A DNA stretch of 64,000 nucleotides from Siphonodentalium dalli (GCA_032622095.1 CP136061.1:255083582-255147581), one strand, 5' to 3'. Counted from the stretch's first letter, positions 1 through 12,013 are shown. A program made the numbers and translations. Notes: generated by a model from the sequence alone, not told the origin.

Positions 1-202
1 TGCTTTGCGTCGCTTACAATCATGGAATTTCTCCCGTGTAATTCTGTTTTTGTTTTTTTTTGCGATATCGGCGCACAACAGTCACAAAAAGCATGCAATC
101 TCGAACTGGGGCCAACCCCATTCTCTACTGTGACGTAGATTATTGAGAAACATGTATTAACAAAGAAATAGATTCCCCGTCTTGTTTGTTCAATGTTATA
201 AC

Positions 203-300
203 GTTCCCTGTCAGAATAGGTCAGGGCATCAACAAGTTCCCAGGTTTTGTACTGGTATAGCCGGAGTAGAGATTCATGGCGTGATCTACTGTTGAAAATA
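203..300. repeat. Fragment of the 5.9-kb dispersed repeat
   Basis: Bases here (CCCAGGTTTTGTACTG, then GTAGAGATTCATGGC) recur at about 5862-6020. It is a short diverged copy of the tandem repeat that starts there. No coding potential is seen. The first 200 bases hold nothing I recognise. Confidence 0.6.
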
Positions 301-492
301 ATGTGATGATGCTAGTTCCGCTGGGTTAATTTCCGGTAACACTCATCGGCGTACAATGCAAAACAATGGGAACGATATAAATATTTAAGCCACATTCGGA
401 CGTAATTCTGAGAAAAGCGGGGAGAAAAGTAACCACACGCGGATGCACTGTGAACTATAAGCTGAGGCTCTAAACCAACATTACCATATCTA

Positions 493-946
493 TATGTGAC
501 CCGCCATATCAAATCCAGTCGTAAGTCGGGATTTTTTTTACCCTGTGCCAATGCATTCTCTTATATATGCGAGTCGACCATAGGTCGCCTCATATATATA
601 AGAGAATGCATTGGCCTAACAATTTTTTATCATTTTTATTAAATAAATGTTTCTGACAATTTTTAGGACATAAAATAAAAAAAACATCCATTACCCTGCA
701 GGGAGCCCCACACATATATAGAAGCTTATAGAAGAGTGTCGTCTGCTCATGTTTGTCTGGGGCTCTGTATGGGTGAAATTATAAAATTGTTAAAGAATAT
801 TAAAATTGTAAAAAATTGTTAGGCCAAATGCATTCTCTTATATATGCGAGGCGACCTATGGTCGACTCGCATATATAAGAGAATGCATTGGCACAGGGTA
901 AAAAAAATCCCGACTTACGACTGGATTTGATATGGCGGGTCACATA
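493..946. mobile_element. Composite palindromic MITE, TA-target type
   Basis: The ends are inverted repeats of about 45 bp (TATGTGACCCGCCATATC at the left, its complement at the right), flanked by TA on both sides (491-492, 947-948). Inside each end sits a 69-70 bp palindrome (547-615 and 823-892) beginning GCCAATGCATTCTCTTATAT; the two are reverse complements of each other. The AT-rich middle also holds a GGGAGCCCCACACA...TGGGGCTC hairpin. There is no transposase frame, so it is non-autonomous. TA target and TIRs suggest a Tc1/mariner-like partner, but the superfamily is inferred. A second full copy lies at 56210-56674. Confidence 0.8.
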
Positions 947-948
947 TA

Positions 949-1480
949 TCGGGAGAAAATTCCAAGAACTCATTACCTTAAAGGGGCCCTGCACACTAAA
1001 TCATGCCATTTATAAGACCATCTCTTATTTATTATACTCAACAGAATATAGGCAACAAATGAAATAATTTGAGTCATGGACTATAGTGTAAGATACACTC
1101 AAGTGATATGAACGATGCAAACCACATTTAATTTGTGCAAACAATATAAAAAGCATGTAAAAGCATAACCACTATTCCCTGGGTGATAGGTTACCACCCC
1201 TGGTCAATGGTCCTGCTAATTTGCTATGATGTTGGTGGTCCTGCTGAATTGCTATGGTGGGTAAAACTGATACCGTTACAAAAAAGAACCGGTTTTTTTT
1301 AAGTTGTCATTTTCGCAGTGTTTGGTTAATCCGAGCGATTTGAGAAACGAGAGGGCGATCACGATCGGCAGATGTTTAACCCATACCTTGGCGATAGTGA
1401 TTAGCTATTTTCAGCTAGGAATCTAAAATCCATAACATTCAATGTTAATCTTCAAAGATTAGAACAAGTTTGTTTTTTTT
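949..1480. other. No gene seen; two degenerate 31-bp minisatellite units
   Basis: Nothing coding is recognised. At 1208-1262 there are two degenerate units (GGTCCTGCTAATTTGCTATG) of the same 31-bp repeat that forms the array at 32496-33205. Confidence 0.5.
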
Positions 1481-1870
1481 AAATACGCCCACAACTCTGT
1501 TAAAAAAATCGGATCAAACCCATATTCGAATTCTATCTGTATTTTGGGCTGAGAAACTCACATACCAAATTTGATTTCAGATATCTTTTTTTTTAGTTAT
1601 TGCAGCATGCGTGAATTCAAAGTGGAAGAAGGGCCATAACTCCATAAAAAAAACTTGGATCAAACCCATATTTTAACTTGATCTGTATTTTGGGCTGAGA
1701 AACAGATATACAAAATTTGGTTCCGATCGAATAAAAAAATGTTTGAGTTATCGCACCATGCATAATGTGTCTACCGGACGGACGACGAGTGGTCAATCCG
1801 GACATCGACAATATGTGTACCATACTATGGTATGGGTACACATACAAATAAAACTAAATTAATCAATCAA
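1481..1870 (+). repeat. Dispersed repeat, dimeric, ending in an (AATC)n tail
   Basis: Two diverged ~150 bp monomers share GGATCAAACCCATATT and TCTGTATTTTGGGCTGAGAAA. The second begins AAGGGCCATAACTC and ends with a small hairpin (about 1816-1842), then AATAAA-like sequence and AATCAATCAAT. The tail suggests a SINE or non-LTR 3' end on the plus strand. I associate this repeat type with molluscan genomes; that is memory, not a search. Confidence 0.55.
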
Positions 1871-2340
1871 TAGGGGCAAAGAGTGTGTCAAAATAAACCA
1901 ATATAAAATGAGACATATCAGATGAAAGTATCAGGAATGTTGAGAAATGTTACTTTTTAACACCAGAAATCCATGCAAGTGAATGAGGAGAAACCTGGAG
2001 ATATAATAGAAGAATGATTAATTGAACAATATAATGAGAACATCCATACAAATGAACAATAGTCATGTACCATATATACTGACTGAGAATAAAGCATTAC
2101 TTCCTTTAAAAAAAAAAAATACTTACTATTCCAATTAAAACTTTTAGAACTTAATGGGAGAGTCCACTGAATCATGAATGGGTTACAGCTTCACTGCTAT
2201 GTGTTATATATGTGGTTAAAATAACTCTAAATCAATAAGACAACATTATAGCTGTTCTCTCTATTGAAGTTAAATTAAGCTTGCATTACTGTAATTAATT
2301 GTAAGCTACTTGGGTTATTATCAAATCTGTTCAATTCTTA

Positions 2341-2445
2341 GTTGAAAAAGGGCCATAACTCTGGTATAACAAATTGGGTGTAACCCATATTCAAACTCGA
2401 TCTGTATTTTGAGTTGAGAAACTCACATTCCAAATTTGGTAGCAC
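2341..2445 (+). repeat. Third monomer of the AAGGGCCATAACTC repeat
   Basis: It matches the 1481-1870 monomers (AAAGGGCCATAACTCTGG, then GATCTGTATTTTGAGTTGAG). It is truncated and directly followed by a C17 tract at 2459-2475. Confidence 0.6.
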
Positions 2446-2458
2446 GAGATATAGAACT

Positions 2459-2475
2459 CCCCCCCCCCCCCCCCC
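2459..2475. repeat. C17 homopolymer
   Basis: Seventeen consecutive C, followed by ACCACCA. Similar C or G runs occur near 2785, 11038, 14397, 35425, 49806 and 62005. Confidence 0.95.
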
Positions 2476-2785
2476 ACCACCAGAAATTGTGTCCAATAAC
2501 TGTGATGTGGGCATCGAGATATCAACACAGAGATACCAGACCCAGCGTCTGATACCATATTCTGAGGATGCACTCATCAAATTTGTAATAGGAATAAAAA
2601 TTCGAAACGTTGGATCGAAAAAAACATTGAACTCGTAGCTCGAATGGTTGACGCTATATAAATGCCACTATCATTATTATATCATATATATTAGATATGG
2701 CACAGTAGCATGTTATATATACGTCTCCGAGACATGCCGAGCGTTTCTCTTTGATAATACAAGGCGCCTATTTTTTGAAATGTGG

Positions 2786-2888
2786 GGGGGGGGGCGTTGG
2801 TGGGATTCGAACCCCGGTCCATGACGACAAGAGTGCCTTGTGACTCAATGTCCGACATCAATACCACACGGCCATCGAAGCGACAGTT
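2786..2888 (-). repeat. tRNA-like SINE head or tRNA pseudogene
   Basis: On the minus strand a B-box match (GGTTCGAATCC, 2803-2813) lies downstream of an A-box-like TGGCCGTGTGG (2864-2874), at a tRNA-like spacing of about 50 bases. The layout resembles a Ser/Leu-type tRNA with a long variable arm, but I could not fold a good acceptor stem. A G-rich run follows the T-arm. A SINE head is more likely than a working tRNA. Confidence 0.45.
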
Positions 2889-4195
2889 CATTTCTTGATA
2901 AAATTCCTATTAACCATTATCATCTCACCTTAATTCGAATGGACTTCAATGTGATCTCCTGGCCCGCAACGAACAGAGATCCCAGATAAACTGGTTTGTG
3001 CCACAGTTATTGGACACACTGATAATAAATAAAAACTCTACACGATTATATTTATGTATCATATTATATTATTAAACAGATTCGTGCGTTTTTTAATATA
3101 ATATGGGATATAAATCTAATTTTTGGGGTTGTTTTTTTTCAGTCAATGTGTCAATTATAACTGTGGATTGTGCTCGAAATATCAACACCAAGGCACCTCT
3201 GATACCATTTTTTATTATATGACTCATTATTTCACTAAATACCACTATATTGTGACGGTTTACCGTTTACCGAATCGGATCACGACATGACCGATTCCCT
3301 AATTGAATATGTCCTATTTGGTACACTCATTCCGAAATTATCCTGGAAAAGACGAGTCTGATGTACTATACATAAATCAGGCGAATTCGCGTAAAATAAG
3401 TACTGATCCATCATTCAATCGATTTGTAAAAGCACATGGCACGCTGCAAGTCTCACCTATTTGGTACCTTTGTAGAAAATTCCCAAACAACAGGCGATCA
3501 TACCACACACTAGCAAGTGTAATTGAAGCAACCTCAGATGCATGATTCTGCTCTGTATATATGAACTTTCATACACCGATATCGTAGAACACATACTCAT
3601 TGGTTGTCATTACCTTGTAAATATAATTAAGAAACGACATGTTCTATGGTATCAATAACCAGTTTGGGGTACCATTTATTCTTGTTGATCAGCCATCGTC
3701 CACCAATGTGATCGTACTTCATATATCACTCATCAATAATGAACTGATGTCTGTGCTGAATAATATTGACTCCTTCCTGAACTTCCTGATGCATACTTTC
3801 TTCTGAAAAAGGCGGTGTTGCTCGATCGGTTGTTGCCCTGACTGATCCGAACACCTATTTCGATCCACCATAGACTATCGATCCGTTCTCACAGCATGAC
3901 TGTCCAACAAATCAATACTAATGTTACGGATCAGTTGTGAATTCGTCTTTGTCTTCTTTGCTTATCTTCTTAGCCAGGGGTGGGGAGGGCGGGACACAAC
4001 TGCTTCGACTTCGATGGAGTCGCCCTTGTGTAGGCTCTGTCTCGGTGTCGCCTCACGCCCAGTGCCATATTTCTTGGAGAGACACTCATGCGGTAGCTGA
4101 CAATATATATGTTGAAACATTGAAGTTTTACTATTTTCCAACATATATATGCCAACGAGTTCAAAGTCAAAGTACTGTATTATAAATGTATTATT

Positions 4196-4313
4196 TTCAG
4201 GTAGCTGTGTACCACACCTTGTGGTTCCATTGTATAATTGTATATAATGTTAATTTAATATTCATGTTTGTCAATGTATGTCAATCTTCATTTATGGAGG
4301 AAATAAAGATGTA
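4196..4313 (+). repeat. Possible non-LTR/SINE 3' end
   Basis: AT-rich sequence ends with AATAAA (4302) followed by GATGTAATAATAAC, resembling other AATAAA-plus-short-repeat tails in this window. No coding part is attached. Confidence 0.3.
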
Positions 4314-5020
4314 ATAATAACAAATCGGCGTGATATGGAGACTCAGATCACTTCACTATATAGTGATAAGGAAACGCCGTCAAATTTGTAATGGGAATAC
4401 ATTCGAAACGATGGATCGAAAAAAAAACATTGAACTCGTAGCTCGAATCATGGAATGGTTGACCCTATAAATACTATTGCCATATCAGTTCATATCCACA
4501 AAGCCGACTTTGTGCCAGTTGATGGACACAATGACGAAATAATAACCTACAGTTAGATCTATATATCGTAGTTAATTATAAAAAGACGTGCGTTTTTAAT
4601 ATAATGTGAGATATAAAGTAGTATTATTATTATATATTCATTTAAGAAACGCTTTGTACAGCAAATCATTTACATAAAAAATCAATACAAACAAGATAAC
4701 ATCGCGCATATTTACACATACAAGCTTCACCAATATATATGAATGAACATTCTGAATAAATTAATAAATATAATCTTGGGGGTTTATTTTCAGTCACTGT
4801 GTCAAATAACTGTAAATTGTTTGTTCATGGAGAATAATCGGAATAAATTCGAAACGATTGTTCGAAAAAAACATTGAACTCGCTATCGAAAGGTTGATCT
4901 ATAAACACCACTACACGCATATCAGTACACATCAGTGGAAAATTCCAAGAAACGATTACCTCCACACCTTAATTCGAATGGACTTCAATGACCATTTCCT
5001 CACCCTCGACGAATTGAGAG

Positions 5021-5861
5021 GTACATTCTCAACGCAGCCGGGTAGCTGCTTCAACATGGCCCCATGATGCTAGACTTCCGACGCGGCGCAAAATTCACAT
5101 CAACAACTGTGACCTAGACAGATTATTTTCAGGTCCATTTACGTAACCGCTCTCCTCCTTTTTCGGGCATGCGCGTGTAAGCGGCTCAGTGTGTGTTTAA
5201 TAACGTTACAACCGTGAAAATTCAAGTAGGCCAGAATATTCATTCATAGATATTCAACAAGACTTGATATCCCCGAAAGATATGCACCCAATCGTCGAGA
5301 GAGGATTCGTTTGACGAGTTAAAGGAATGAAGTGGCTTCAAGAAGGCTGGAGAATCCGGTCCATGAACGGAAAGTGCAGATCAAGACAGTGATCAAAGAT
5401 TTCGATAGATAGAATCGGCAATGGAGCCGGATATATATGTTACCCTTTATCAGTCATCTTATCTGAAACAGCCGGGCAGACTAGCCACGTGTTCTTGTCA
5501 GAAATTATTATTTTTAAGATGTATCGTGGTTTCGCTAATTTTTATGACACCCATTTTACTTTTTTATTTAGATTCTGGTGCGACATGTTTTGCCCCCTCC
5601 CCTACATTACTTCTACATAGCCAGGCGTGTGCTTGGTTAGCATTATCTGATCACTTACATTTGACCCAAATGCGAGAATTATGAGCTTCAATCATCTTTA
5701 ATATTATACTTTTTTCTTCTTTTATTAACACTTATGACTGGCACTGAAACTCCCTTACAGCTAGATGCTCTGTCTGTCATTAGCTTATGTGTGATGGATG
5801 ATGGAAGAGGAGTTTGCCCATTTGGTTTACCTAAATAACTGATGAACTATAAGTTGAATTA
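5021..5861. other. No feature recognised
   Basis: An 87-codon frame at 5421-5684 resembles nothing I know and has no supporting context. No repeat of other parts of the window was seen here. Confidence 0.4.
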
Positions 5862-6900
5862 AGTTCCTTGTCAGAACGGGTCCGAACTCTAAAAGGTTCC
5901 CAGGTTTTGTACTGCTGGAATATGATCTGCACGGGCATAGCCGGGGTAGAGATTCATGGCATGATCTAGATACGCAAAATTTAACGAAGTTCGATCAATA
6001 TGGACTTCAGTTGAAAACAGAGTGAAGTTATATAGCAATGGTATTTTAAGAGGAGCTGCATGGCTGGTTTTGTCAAGAAATCCTGAGAGTGCAGGAATTA
6101 TAAATCTCGGCTTGTGGTCGAAGGCAAACACGGATTCGAATAAACCCCAACAGCAAGTAACCGCACACAAAGTAGGTTCGGTTGTGAAGGAACCTGCATG
6201 TAATATGATGTGCACAGTTTAGCAAAGTTCGATCAATATAGTCATCTGTAAAACGGGGTGAAGTTAGCATTGGTATTTTAAGAGGAGCTGCATGGTATTT
6301 TAAGAAGAGCTGCGTTGTATTTTAAGAGGAGCTGCATGGCTGCCATGGGTTTGTCAAGAAGTCATGAGACTGCTGGAATATGATATGTACGGGCATAACA
6401 GGGGAAGAGATTCGTGACATGCATGATCTAGATACGCACAATTTAACGAAGTTCGATCAATATGGCCATCTGTTGAAAACAGCAATGAAGTAGGCAATGG
6501 TATTTTAAGAGGAGCTGCATAGTATTTTAAAAGGAGCCGCATGGCGGGTTTTGTCAAGAAGTCCTGAGAGTGCAGGAATTGTAAATCTCGGCTTGTGGTC
6601 GACGGCAAACGCGGATTATGATACACAGCAACAGTAAAGTAACAGCACGCACAAAGTAGGTTCGGTTGTGAAGGAACCTGCATGGAATATGATGTGTACA
6701 GTTTAACAAAGTTCGATCAATATAGGCATCTGTAAAACGGGGTGAAGTTAGCAATGGTATTTTAAGAGGAGTTGCATGGTGTTTTAAGAGGAGGTGCATG
6801 GCTGGGTTTGTCAAGAAGTCCTGAGAGTGCAAGAATTGTAAATCTCGGCTTGTGGTCGACGGCAAACTGCGAGATTACGCGCTATCAGATACCGGAATTC
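5862..6900. repeat. Tandem repeat, irregular ~240-350 bp units
   Basis: Landmarks recur: GAATATGAT.TG.AC near 5917, 6199, 6375 and 6685; TTTAAGAGGAGCTGCATGG many times; GCTTGTGGTCGA.GGCAAAC near 6111, 6590 and 6850. Units alternate between longer and shorter forms, and a short inner unit (TATTTTAAGAGGAGCTGCAT) is itself repeated at 6270-6340. The minus-strand frames of 103-109 codons are paralogous by-products of the repeat. Confidence 0.75.
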
Positions 6901-7253
6901 TTCGGTTGTGTACTGCTTGTCGTTCGCTGTTGCTCATCTATGCTGCACAATGTAAGACGTATGTAAGCTCGGGAAATCTACAAAGAATCGCACCCGAACC
7001 GTACCCCTAATCGCACCATCACATGCTGCGTAAATGGGATTATTAATGCACAGCGCTGCGGTTTGAGTTCATCTCCCCTCTCATCTAGCTAAGCGATCCC
7101 TGAGCGAGTTTGGTTTTCATTGTTGAGAGTAAAAAAGGATTATATTGTTTGTGGTCTCGGCGGCTCATTTCGGTTTAAGCGCCGTTTTTTTAAGTTGTGA
7201 AAGCACAGTCACTTATACCGAGGATAAATGTTACTCTCAATTGTGAGTAGGTT
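6901..7253. other. No feature recognised
   Basis: Mixed sequence between a tandem repeat and a foldback element. No coding or structural signal stands out. Confidence 0.4.
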
Positions 7254-7505
7254 CAAGTCTGGAAATAGTGCGTCTGTAATTTGCAGAATGAGGTCCCCAG
7301 AGGGTGAATTTAGTGATGCTATCCCGCACGTCTCAAAATTCACCAAAAAATTCAACCTCATTCTGCTTAGAAGATGAGACCAAGCAGAATGAGGTCCCCA
7401 GGGTGTAAATTTGTTGATGCTAGCCCGATGTGCGGGATAGCATAACTAAATTCACCATCTGGGAACCTCATTTTGCAAATGGCAGACACACTATTTGCAG
7501 GCTTG
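7254..7505. mobile_element. Foldback MITE, CTGCAAATAGTG family, deleted copy
   Basis: The left end (AAATAGTG..TCTGTAATTTGCAG) and right end (complement, finishing ACACTATTTGCAG) are inverted. A second inverted module (CAGAATGAGGTCCCCAGAGG / CCTCATTCTG) is stacked inside, giving several nested hairpins. CAAGTCTG/CAGGCTTG may extend the TIR. It is a shorter relative of copies at 30941-31861 and 41379-41807. No transposase is present. Confidence 0.75.
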
Positions 7506-7544
7506 AGTGGGTTCATTCGATGAGATCCCGCTCTGGTTCCTCAG

Positions 7545-7990
7545 CAGGGGCCAGCTATCGTATTGATCTGTTGTGCACATCTCGCTGGTTCTCGCGGGTT
7601 CTAAACCCTTGACCGGTGCATGGAAATTACCAAAAAGGAAGTTTGCTCGGATGCATATTACGCGCGAAATCCTCAAGCGGAACTGTGCGCCAAACAACAA
7701 ACAAATAGACTCTAACCGAAGTTGTGTCTCAGAACGCGCCAAACAACAAAAAAACAAATAGCCTCTAACCGAGTTGTATGTGGGCGAGCCATTTCTAAGA
7801 AAGAGCGCCACTGTGCAGCCATGGGTGTGGCAATGTGACCTCCGCTTTGTCAATATAATTATGCACAATTCATGTATACCTTGTTAGTTAGTAAAATGGT
7901 CTCGTGTGGAGGGATCCCAGAGTAGGACTGTCCTCCTAATATATACATGTAAATACAACCACCGGCTGCAGTTTGACCAAAATGATAAAT
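7545..7990. repeat. Diverged outlying unit of the 617-bp repeat
   Basis: It shares GATCTGTTG.GCACATCTC, CGCGCGAAAT.CTCAAGCGG, GCGCCAAACAACA and CTCTAACCGA.GTTGTAT with the array at 9653-12790. CGCCAAACAACAAA..CAAATAG is itself duplicated inside. It is separated from the main array by two retrotransposon fragments. Confidence 0.65.
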
Positions 7991-8104
7991 CTGGGAAATC
8001 TATAAGATAATAAGATACTTTTTGGCAATTTACACCCACTAGGGACAGATGCCATACAACATAAAACATTTAGGGAGTTAGGGAGCCACCCATTATTTAT
8101 TGAC

Positions 8105-8768
8105 GTGGCATGCAGACTTTCATCTTATGTAATTAAGATAATTTCACGGTCGGACTGTAAACAGCTCCGTAATGCTGCGTTGGAACAACAAGTGGCATCG
8201 GTTAAGAAATCAATCTTCAAAACGGCAGAATCACTGGGGTGGAATATTGCAGACCTAAAAAATCCGGGTCCAGTTCTGAGTCAATTCAAAAGAACCCTTA
8301 TTGAAGATTATTATATATATTTCAGACAAAGTCTCACTGATGAATGCTCAAAAACGGGAAGTAATAAATTACGAACATACCGACTATTCAAACTTAAGTA
8401 CGAAATAGAACCTTATCTTCTTCACACACCATCAATAGAAAATAGAATCGTTTTTACTAAACTGCGTATAAGTAATCATAAACTGGCTATTGAAAAGGGA
8501 CGCCACACCCAACCACCGACGGCATTGGAACAAAGACTATGTATATTTTGTTCCGATGATGCTATTGAAGATGAAAAACACTGTCTTTTGGAATGTAGTG
8601 ATAACTCTTATGAAGACACAGTTCCCAGACTTTGAAAACATGACACAAACTGAACAGCTTGTCAAAATCCTATCCAACAATATTTCAAATTCATGCACTT
8701 CAATATGTCATATAATCCGAAAATTATTTTCCGCACGCGATGAGCATCGCCTCATAAGCAATGAATAA
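8105..8768 (+). pseudogene. Non-LTR retrotransposon ORF, C-terminal fragment
   Basis: A 176-codon frame reads as the C-terminal part of a non-LTR retrotransposon polyprotein. It shows YRLFKLKYEIEPYL, then LRISNHKLAIEKGRHT, then a CIFC...EDEKHCLLEC zinc-knuckle-like C-x2-C...H-x4-C motif. The first frame stops at 8635; the reading continues in another frame to HRLISNE and a stop at 8768, so one frameshift near 8600-8630 is needed. The reverse transcriptase and endonuclease parts are absent, as expected for a 5'-truncated insertion. Five related fragments occur in this window (9.0, 15, 19.6, 22.1 and 45.7 kb). Assignment to non-LTR elements rests on memory of the family's layout; the clade is not determined. 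Confidence 0.7.
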
Positions 8769-8925
8769 ATGAAGACGAGACGACCCTATATATGCACATT
8801 CAGCTTTACTTAAATGGTTATATATTACCATCTTTTGTTATATCAGTTATTATATTGTTCAATGTACAACTATATATTATTATGTTTGCATACTGTCCTT
8901 ATAAGGATGTTTTGCCTATTAAACT

Positions 8926-9430
8926 TATCTTATCTAACATGAAATATACAAACAATATGAATGCATATCAAATTATATATGAAATTGGTGGACATATAAT
9001 AAATAATACAGTAATGGTTTTATGCTATCTCTTCAAACAATTTCCAGACCATGTTACAGACTGTAGTACAAACATCTCTATTTTCGATTTTCATAAGAAA
9101 TATGAATGAGTATTTCTGCTAAAATGTCAATGAAAAACCTTTCGCGCATTTCACTATACTTCATACATTGCATAACAAAGTGTTTTTCATTATCATAAGA
9201 TTCATAACGCATCCTCTCGTATGCTTGTTTGGGTCATCTGTGTCTGCCTTTTTCAACTTTAAGACCCCTGAGTTTACTAAACGCTTTCCTAATTTCAAAA
9301 TTCTTTACATTCACTAGATATGTTTCCGGTGTATCCTTTTCTTTGAATGCTAAATATATGCACGTTTTTCGATTAATGACTAGGAAAGGAGTAACTATCT
9401 CGCTGAATACACTCTCATGTGCCTAATAAT
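8926..9430 (-). pseudogene. Non-LTR retrotransposon C-terminal fragment, inverted
   Basis: Read on the minus strand, three frames give YLAFKEKDTPETYL, then FEIRKAFSKLR..LKVEKGRH, then ESYDNEKHFVMQC, then VCTTVCNMVWKLFEEIA and a stop at about 9020. These line up in order with the fragment at 8105-8768, and CNMV matches the end of the 45.7-kb copy. At least two frameshifts and a stop are present and the CxxC pair is lost, so it is dead. Past the stop, the minus strand runs through AT-rich sequence to TTAGATAAGATAAG (about 8926-8945), a likely (AGATA)n tail. It meets the plus-strand fragment tail to tail. Confidence 0.65.
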
Positions 9431-10690
9431 AGTGTCAGCACCATTAATAATTTTGGAGAAAATTCCAAACGATCACTATTATTTGGCGTTGGGACATTGA
9501 GTGAAATTGCCATCACTATTATTAATTTCAGTCTAAATCCCAACCCATAACTATTAGTATATATAGGCCATCATGATTATTATCAATATCACTGGTTATT
9601 ATGCACCTGATAGTGACTGATCCGACACTTTACTGTTGCCGGGTTTTGGGGGTCTATACTTTGCCGCGCAGCTTAAAAATAAGCTACGTAAATGTGTTAT
9701 TGTGCATGCATCCTCTCCAAATTTAGTCAAACAATTGCAAAGTGGTTTACTGTCACAAACTGTGAATAATTTTGCAATTTATCTCAGTTGTTTGTGCGTC
9801 TGTGAATATGATAGGTGCATGTTCAAATGTTATTCTCAAAACCAATAATGGAATAAAGAAAAGCCCAGCATGTCCGACGTTCGTGTGTGCGCATGCTCCG
9901 AAGGGTCTAAAATGTAGACACGTAAACGAAGTCTGTCCGGTTGCATATTTCGCGCGAAATTATCAAGCGGCACTGTGCGTCAAACAGCATCAAATAGCCT
10001 CTAACCGAGTTGTATCCATGTAATCCATTTCTGAGAACGAGCGCCACTGGACCGTATATGGAGGTGTGGTTTGAAGATATCTGTCAATATATTCACAACA
10101 TTTATAGGGGGGTGTCCATATTCTCTCATGCGAATGTTGGATCAAGGGGAGGGCTGTCCAATTTATAAATGCAAGCCCAGTTGTTGTTGGGACCAAACTA
10201 TGAACTGTTGGAAGTCTATATAAAGTGTTGGTTTAACTTTCAAGTGCCACTGAAAAACTATCATTTTAACTGGATAGCTCTAAGAGGCTAGTCAATTTTC
10301 AGTTGTGGGTATTGGATGTATAAATATCGGTAGAACGTGGAGCAAAATAAGTTCAAACATTTACTGTTATAAATTTGATAAGCGTGTATACTCGTCTCCC
10401 AGTTTAGTCGAAAAATTGCCAAGTGGTACACTGCCATGAAATGTGGAGGAAATTTTCTATTGTGATTGATCTGTTGCACACATCTCAAGTGGTTCAGTGT
10501 CCTTCGCGGTTGCATGCAGTAACATAAACTAATTCTATGCGGTTGCATATTTCGCGCGAATTTCTCAAGCGGCACTGTGCGCCAAACAACAGCTAGCCTC
10601 TAACCGAGTTGTATCAAGGTAATCTTTCTGAGAAGGAGCGCCACTTGACCGCAGAGGAACAGTGGTTTGTAGATATCTGTTTGGTCCATA

Positions 10691-11074
10691 CAGGGGCACC
10701 GGAAGAGGGGGCAGAGGGGGCAGCTGACCCCCACCCCTGCCCTTGACCAAGGGGGGGGCGAGCGGGGGCAGGACTTGCCCTTTTTCTGGAGACAGAAAAT
10801 GCTTTTTGTGTGTTTAATCTCGTGTTTTTATAGTAAAATGTGACTTTTTTGGTCCAGATACCACCAATTTCACAAGGAATATTAATTTGTTGTCAATTTT
10901 ATCACAAAACGGCCATAAAAACCGACAAATACCTTTAAAATAGGAATTTTTGCCACAATGAATTTATGGTTATTTTCCCGAGTTTGCAGAGAAAATGCCC
11001 TTTTTTGCGGAAAAGTGCCCTTTTTGTAGGCTCTGCCCCCCCCCCCCTGCCCTTGGGTGCTTCCGGCGCCCCTG
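10691..11074. mobile_element. hAT-type MITE with 8-bp target duplication
   Basis: The element begins CAGGGGCACCGGAAG and ends CTTCCGGCGCCCCTG, a 15-bp TIR with one mismatch. GGTCCATA flanks it on both sides (10683-10690 and 11075-11082), a perfect 8-bp duplication. Inner ends are G/C-run-rich (CCCTGCCCTTG...). The 384-bp length and lack of a frame make it non-autonomous. The neighbouring 617-bp units give the empty site. Confidence 0.92.
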
Positions 11075-11494
11075 GGTCCATATATGCACAATATTTATAG
11101 GGGTGTGTCCATATTTCTCATGCGGATGTGGGATCGAGATGAGAGCTGTCCTCCCAATTTCTAAATGCAAGCCCAGTTGTTGTTGGAACCAATTACACTA
11201 TGAACTGTTGGACGTCTGTATATAGAGTGTTGTTTTAACTTTCAAGGGGGTGCCACCGAAAAACAATAATTTTAAAAACTGGATAGCTCTAAGAGGCTAG
11301 TAAATTTTCAGTTGTGGGTATATTGGATGTATAAACATCGGTAGAACGTGGAGCAAAGTAAGCGCAAACATTTACTGTCATAAAATTTATAAATGTGTAT
11401 ATATACCCGTCTCCCAGATAAGACAAAAATTGGTATATGCTGCCATCAAATTTGGAGGAACATTTTCATTTTGTTTGACCCAGTTGTATTTTAA

Positions 11495-11948
11495 CCCTTT
11501 ACCCAACAGAACGGCCCTGTGCCAGTGCATTCTCTTATATATGCGAGTCGACCATAGGTCGCCTCGCATATATAAGAGAATGCATTGGCTTAACACATAA
11601 CAAAAATGATAAAATTGTCAAGAATGTAGAAAAATATTATAAAAATTGTAAAAAAATAGAAGAAAAAATTATAAAATTGTTAAAGAATGTAAGAAAAAAT
11701 GGTAAAAAGTGTTAAAAAAGATTTTTTTAGGCCAATGCATTCTCTTATATATGCGAGGCGACATATGGTCGACTCGCATATATAAGAGAATGCATTGGCA
11801 CAGGGTATAACTGTAACCATCACAATGTGGTCAATGAACCGGTTCCAATGATATCCATATTTGTATGGTGTTAGTGAGACAGACCGAAGATATTTTAGGC
11901 TGTTGAAGCTTTATTTGGGCGTTTTTGTCCGGTTTGTTGGGTAAAGGG
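11495..11948. mobile_element. piggyBac-type composite MITE, copy 1
   Basis: It starts CCCTTTACCCAACAGAACGG and ends TTGTTGGGTAAAGGG, with TTAA on each side (11491-11494, 11949-11952). A TTAA target with CCC..GGG termini is characteristic of piggyBac. Two reverse-complementary 69-bp palindromes lie inside (11521-11589, 11731-11799) around an AT-rich linker. The right third carries CCGGTTCCAATGATATCC and TATTTTAGGCTGTTGAAGC. It interrupts a 617-bp repeat unit. Confidence 0.9.
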
Positions 11949-12013
11949 TTAAAGAGCCATTTCTGGGAAAGAGTGCCACCGACTTCCAATGCATGGTGTG
12001 GCAGCGTCACCTA

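Larger units (their letters stand above)
2486..5020. repeat. Old, diverged duplicated block
   Basis: Several segments recur in the same order: GTGTCAAATAACTGT (2488, 3146, 4798), ATTCGAAACG...AACATTGAACTCG (about 2590, 4395, 4845), GTGCCA..TGGACAC (2998, 4512) and AATTCGAATGGACTTCAATG (2932, 4971). Divergence and indels are heavy. No coding function is seen across the block, including 3300-4190 where short frames exist but look random. Confidence 0.55.
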
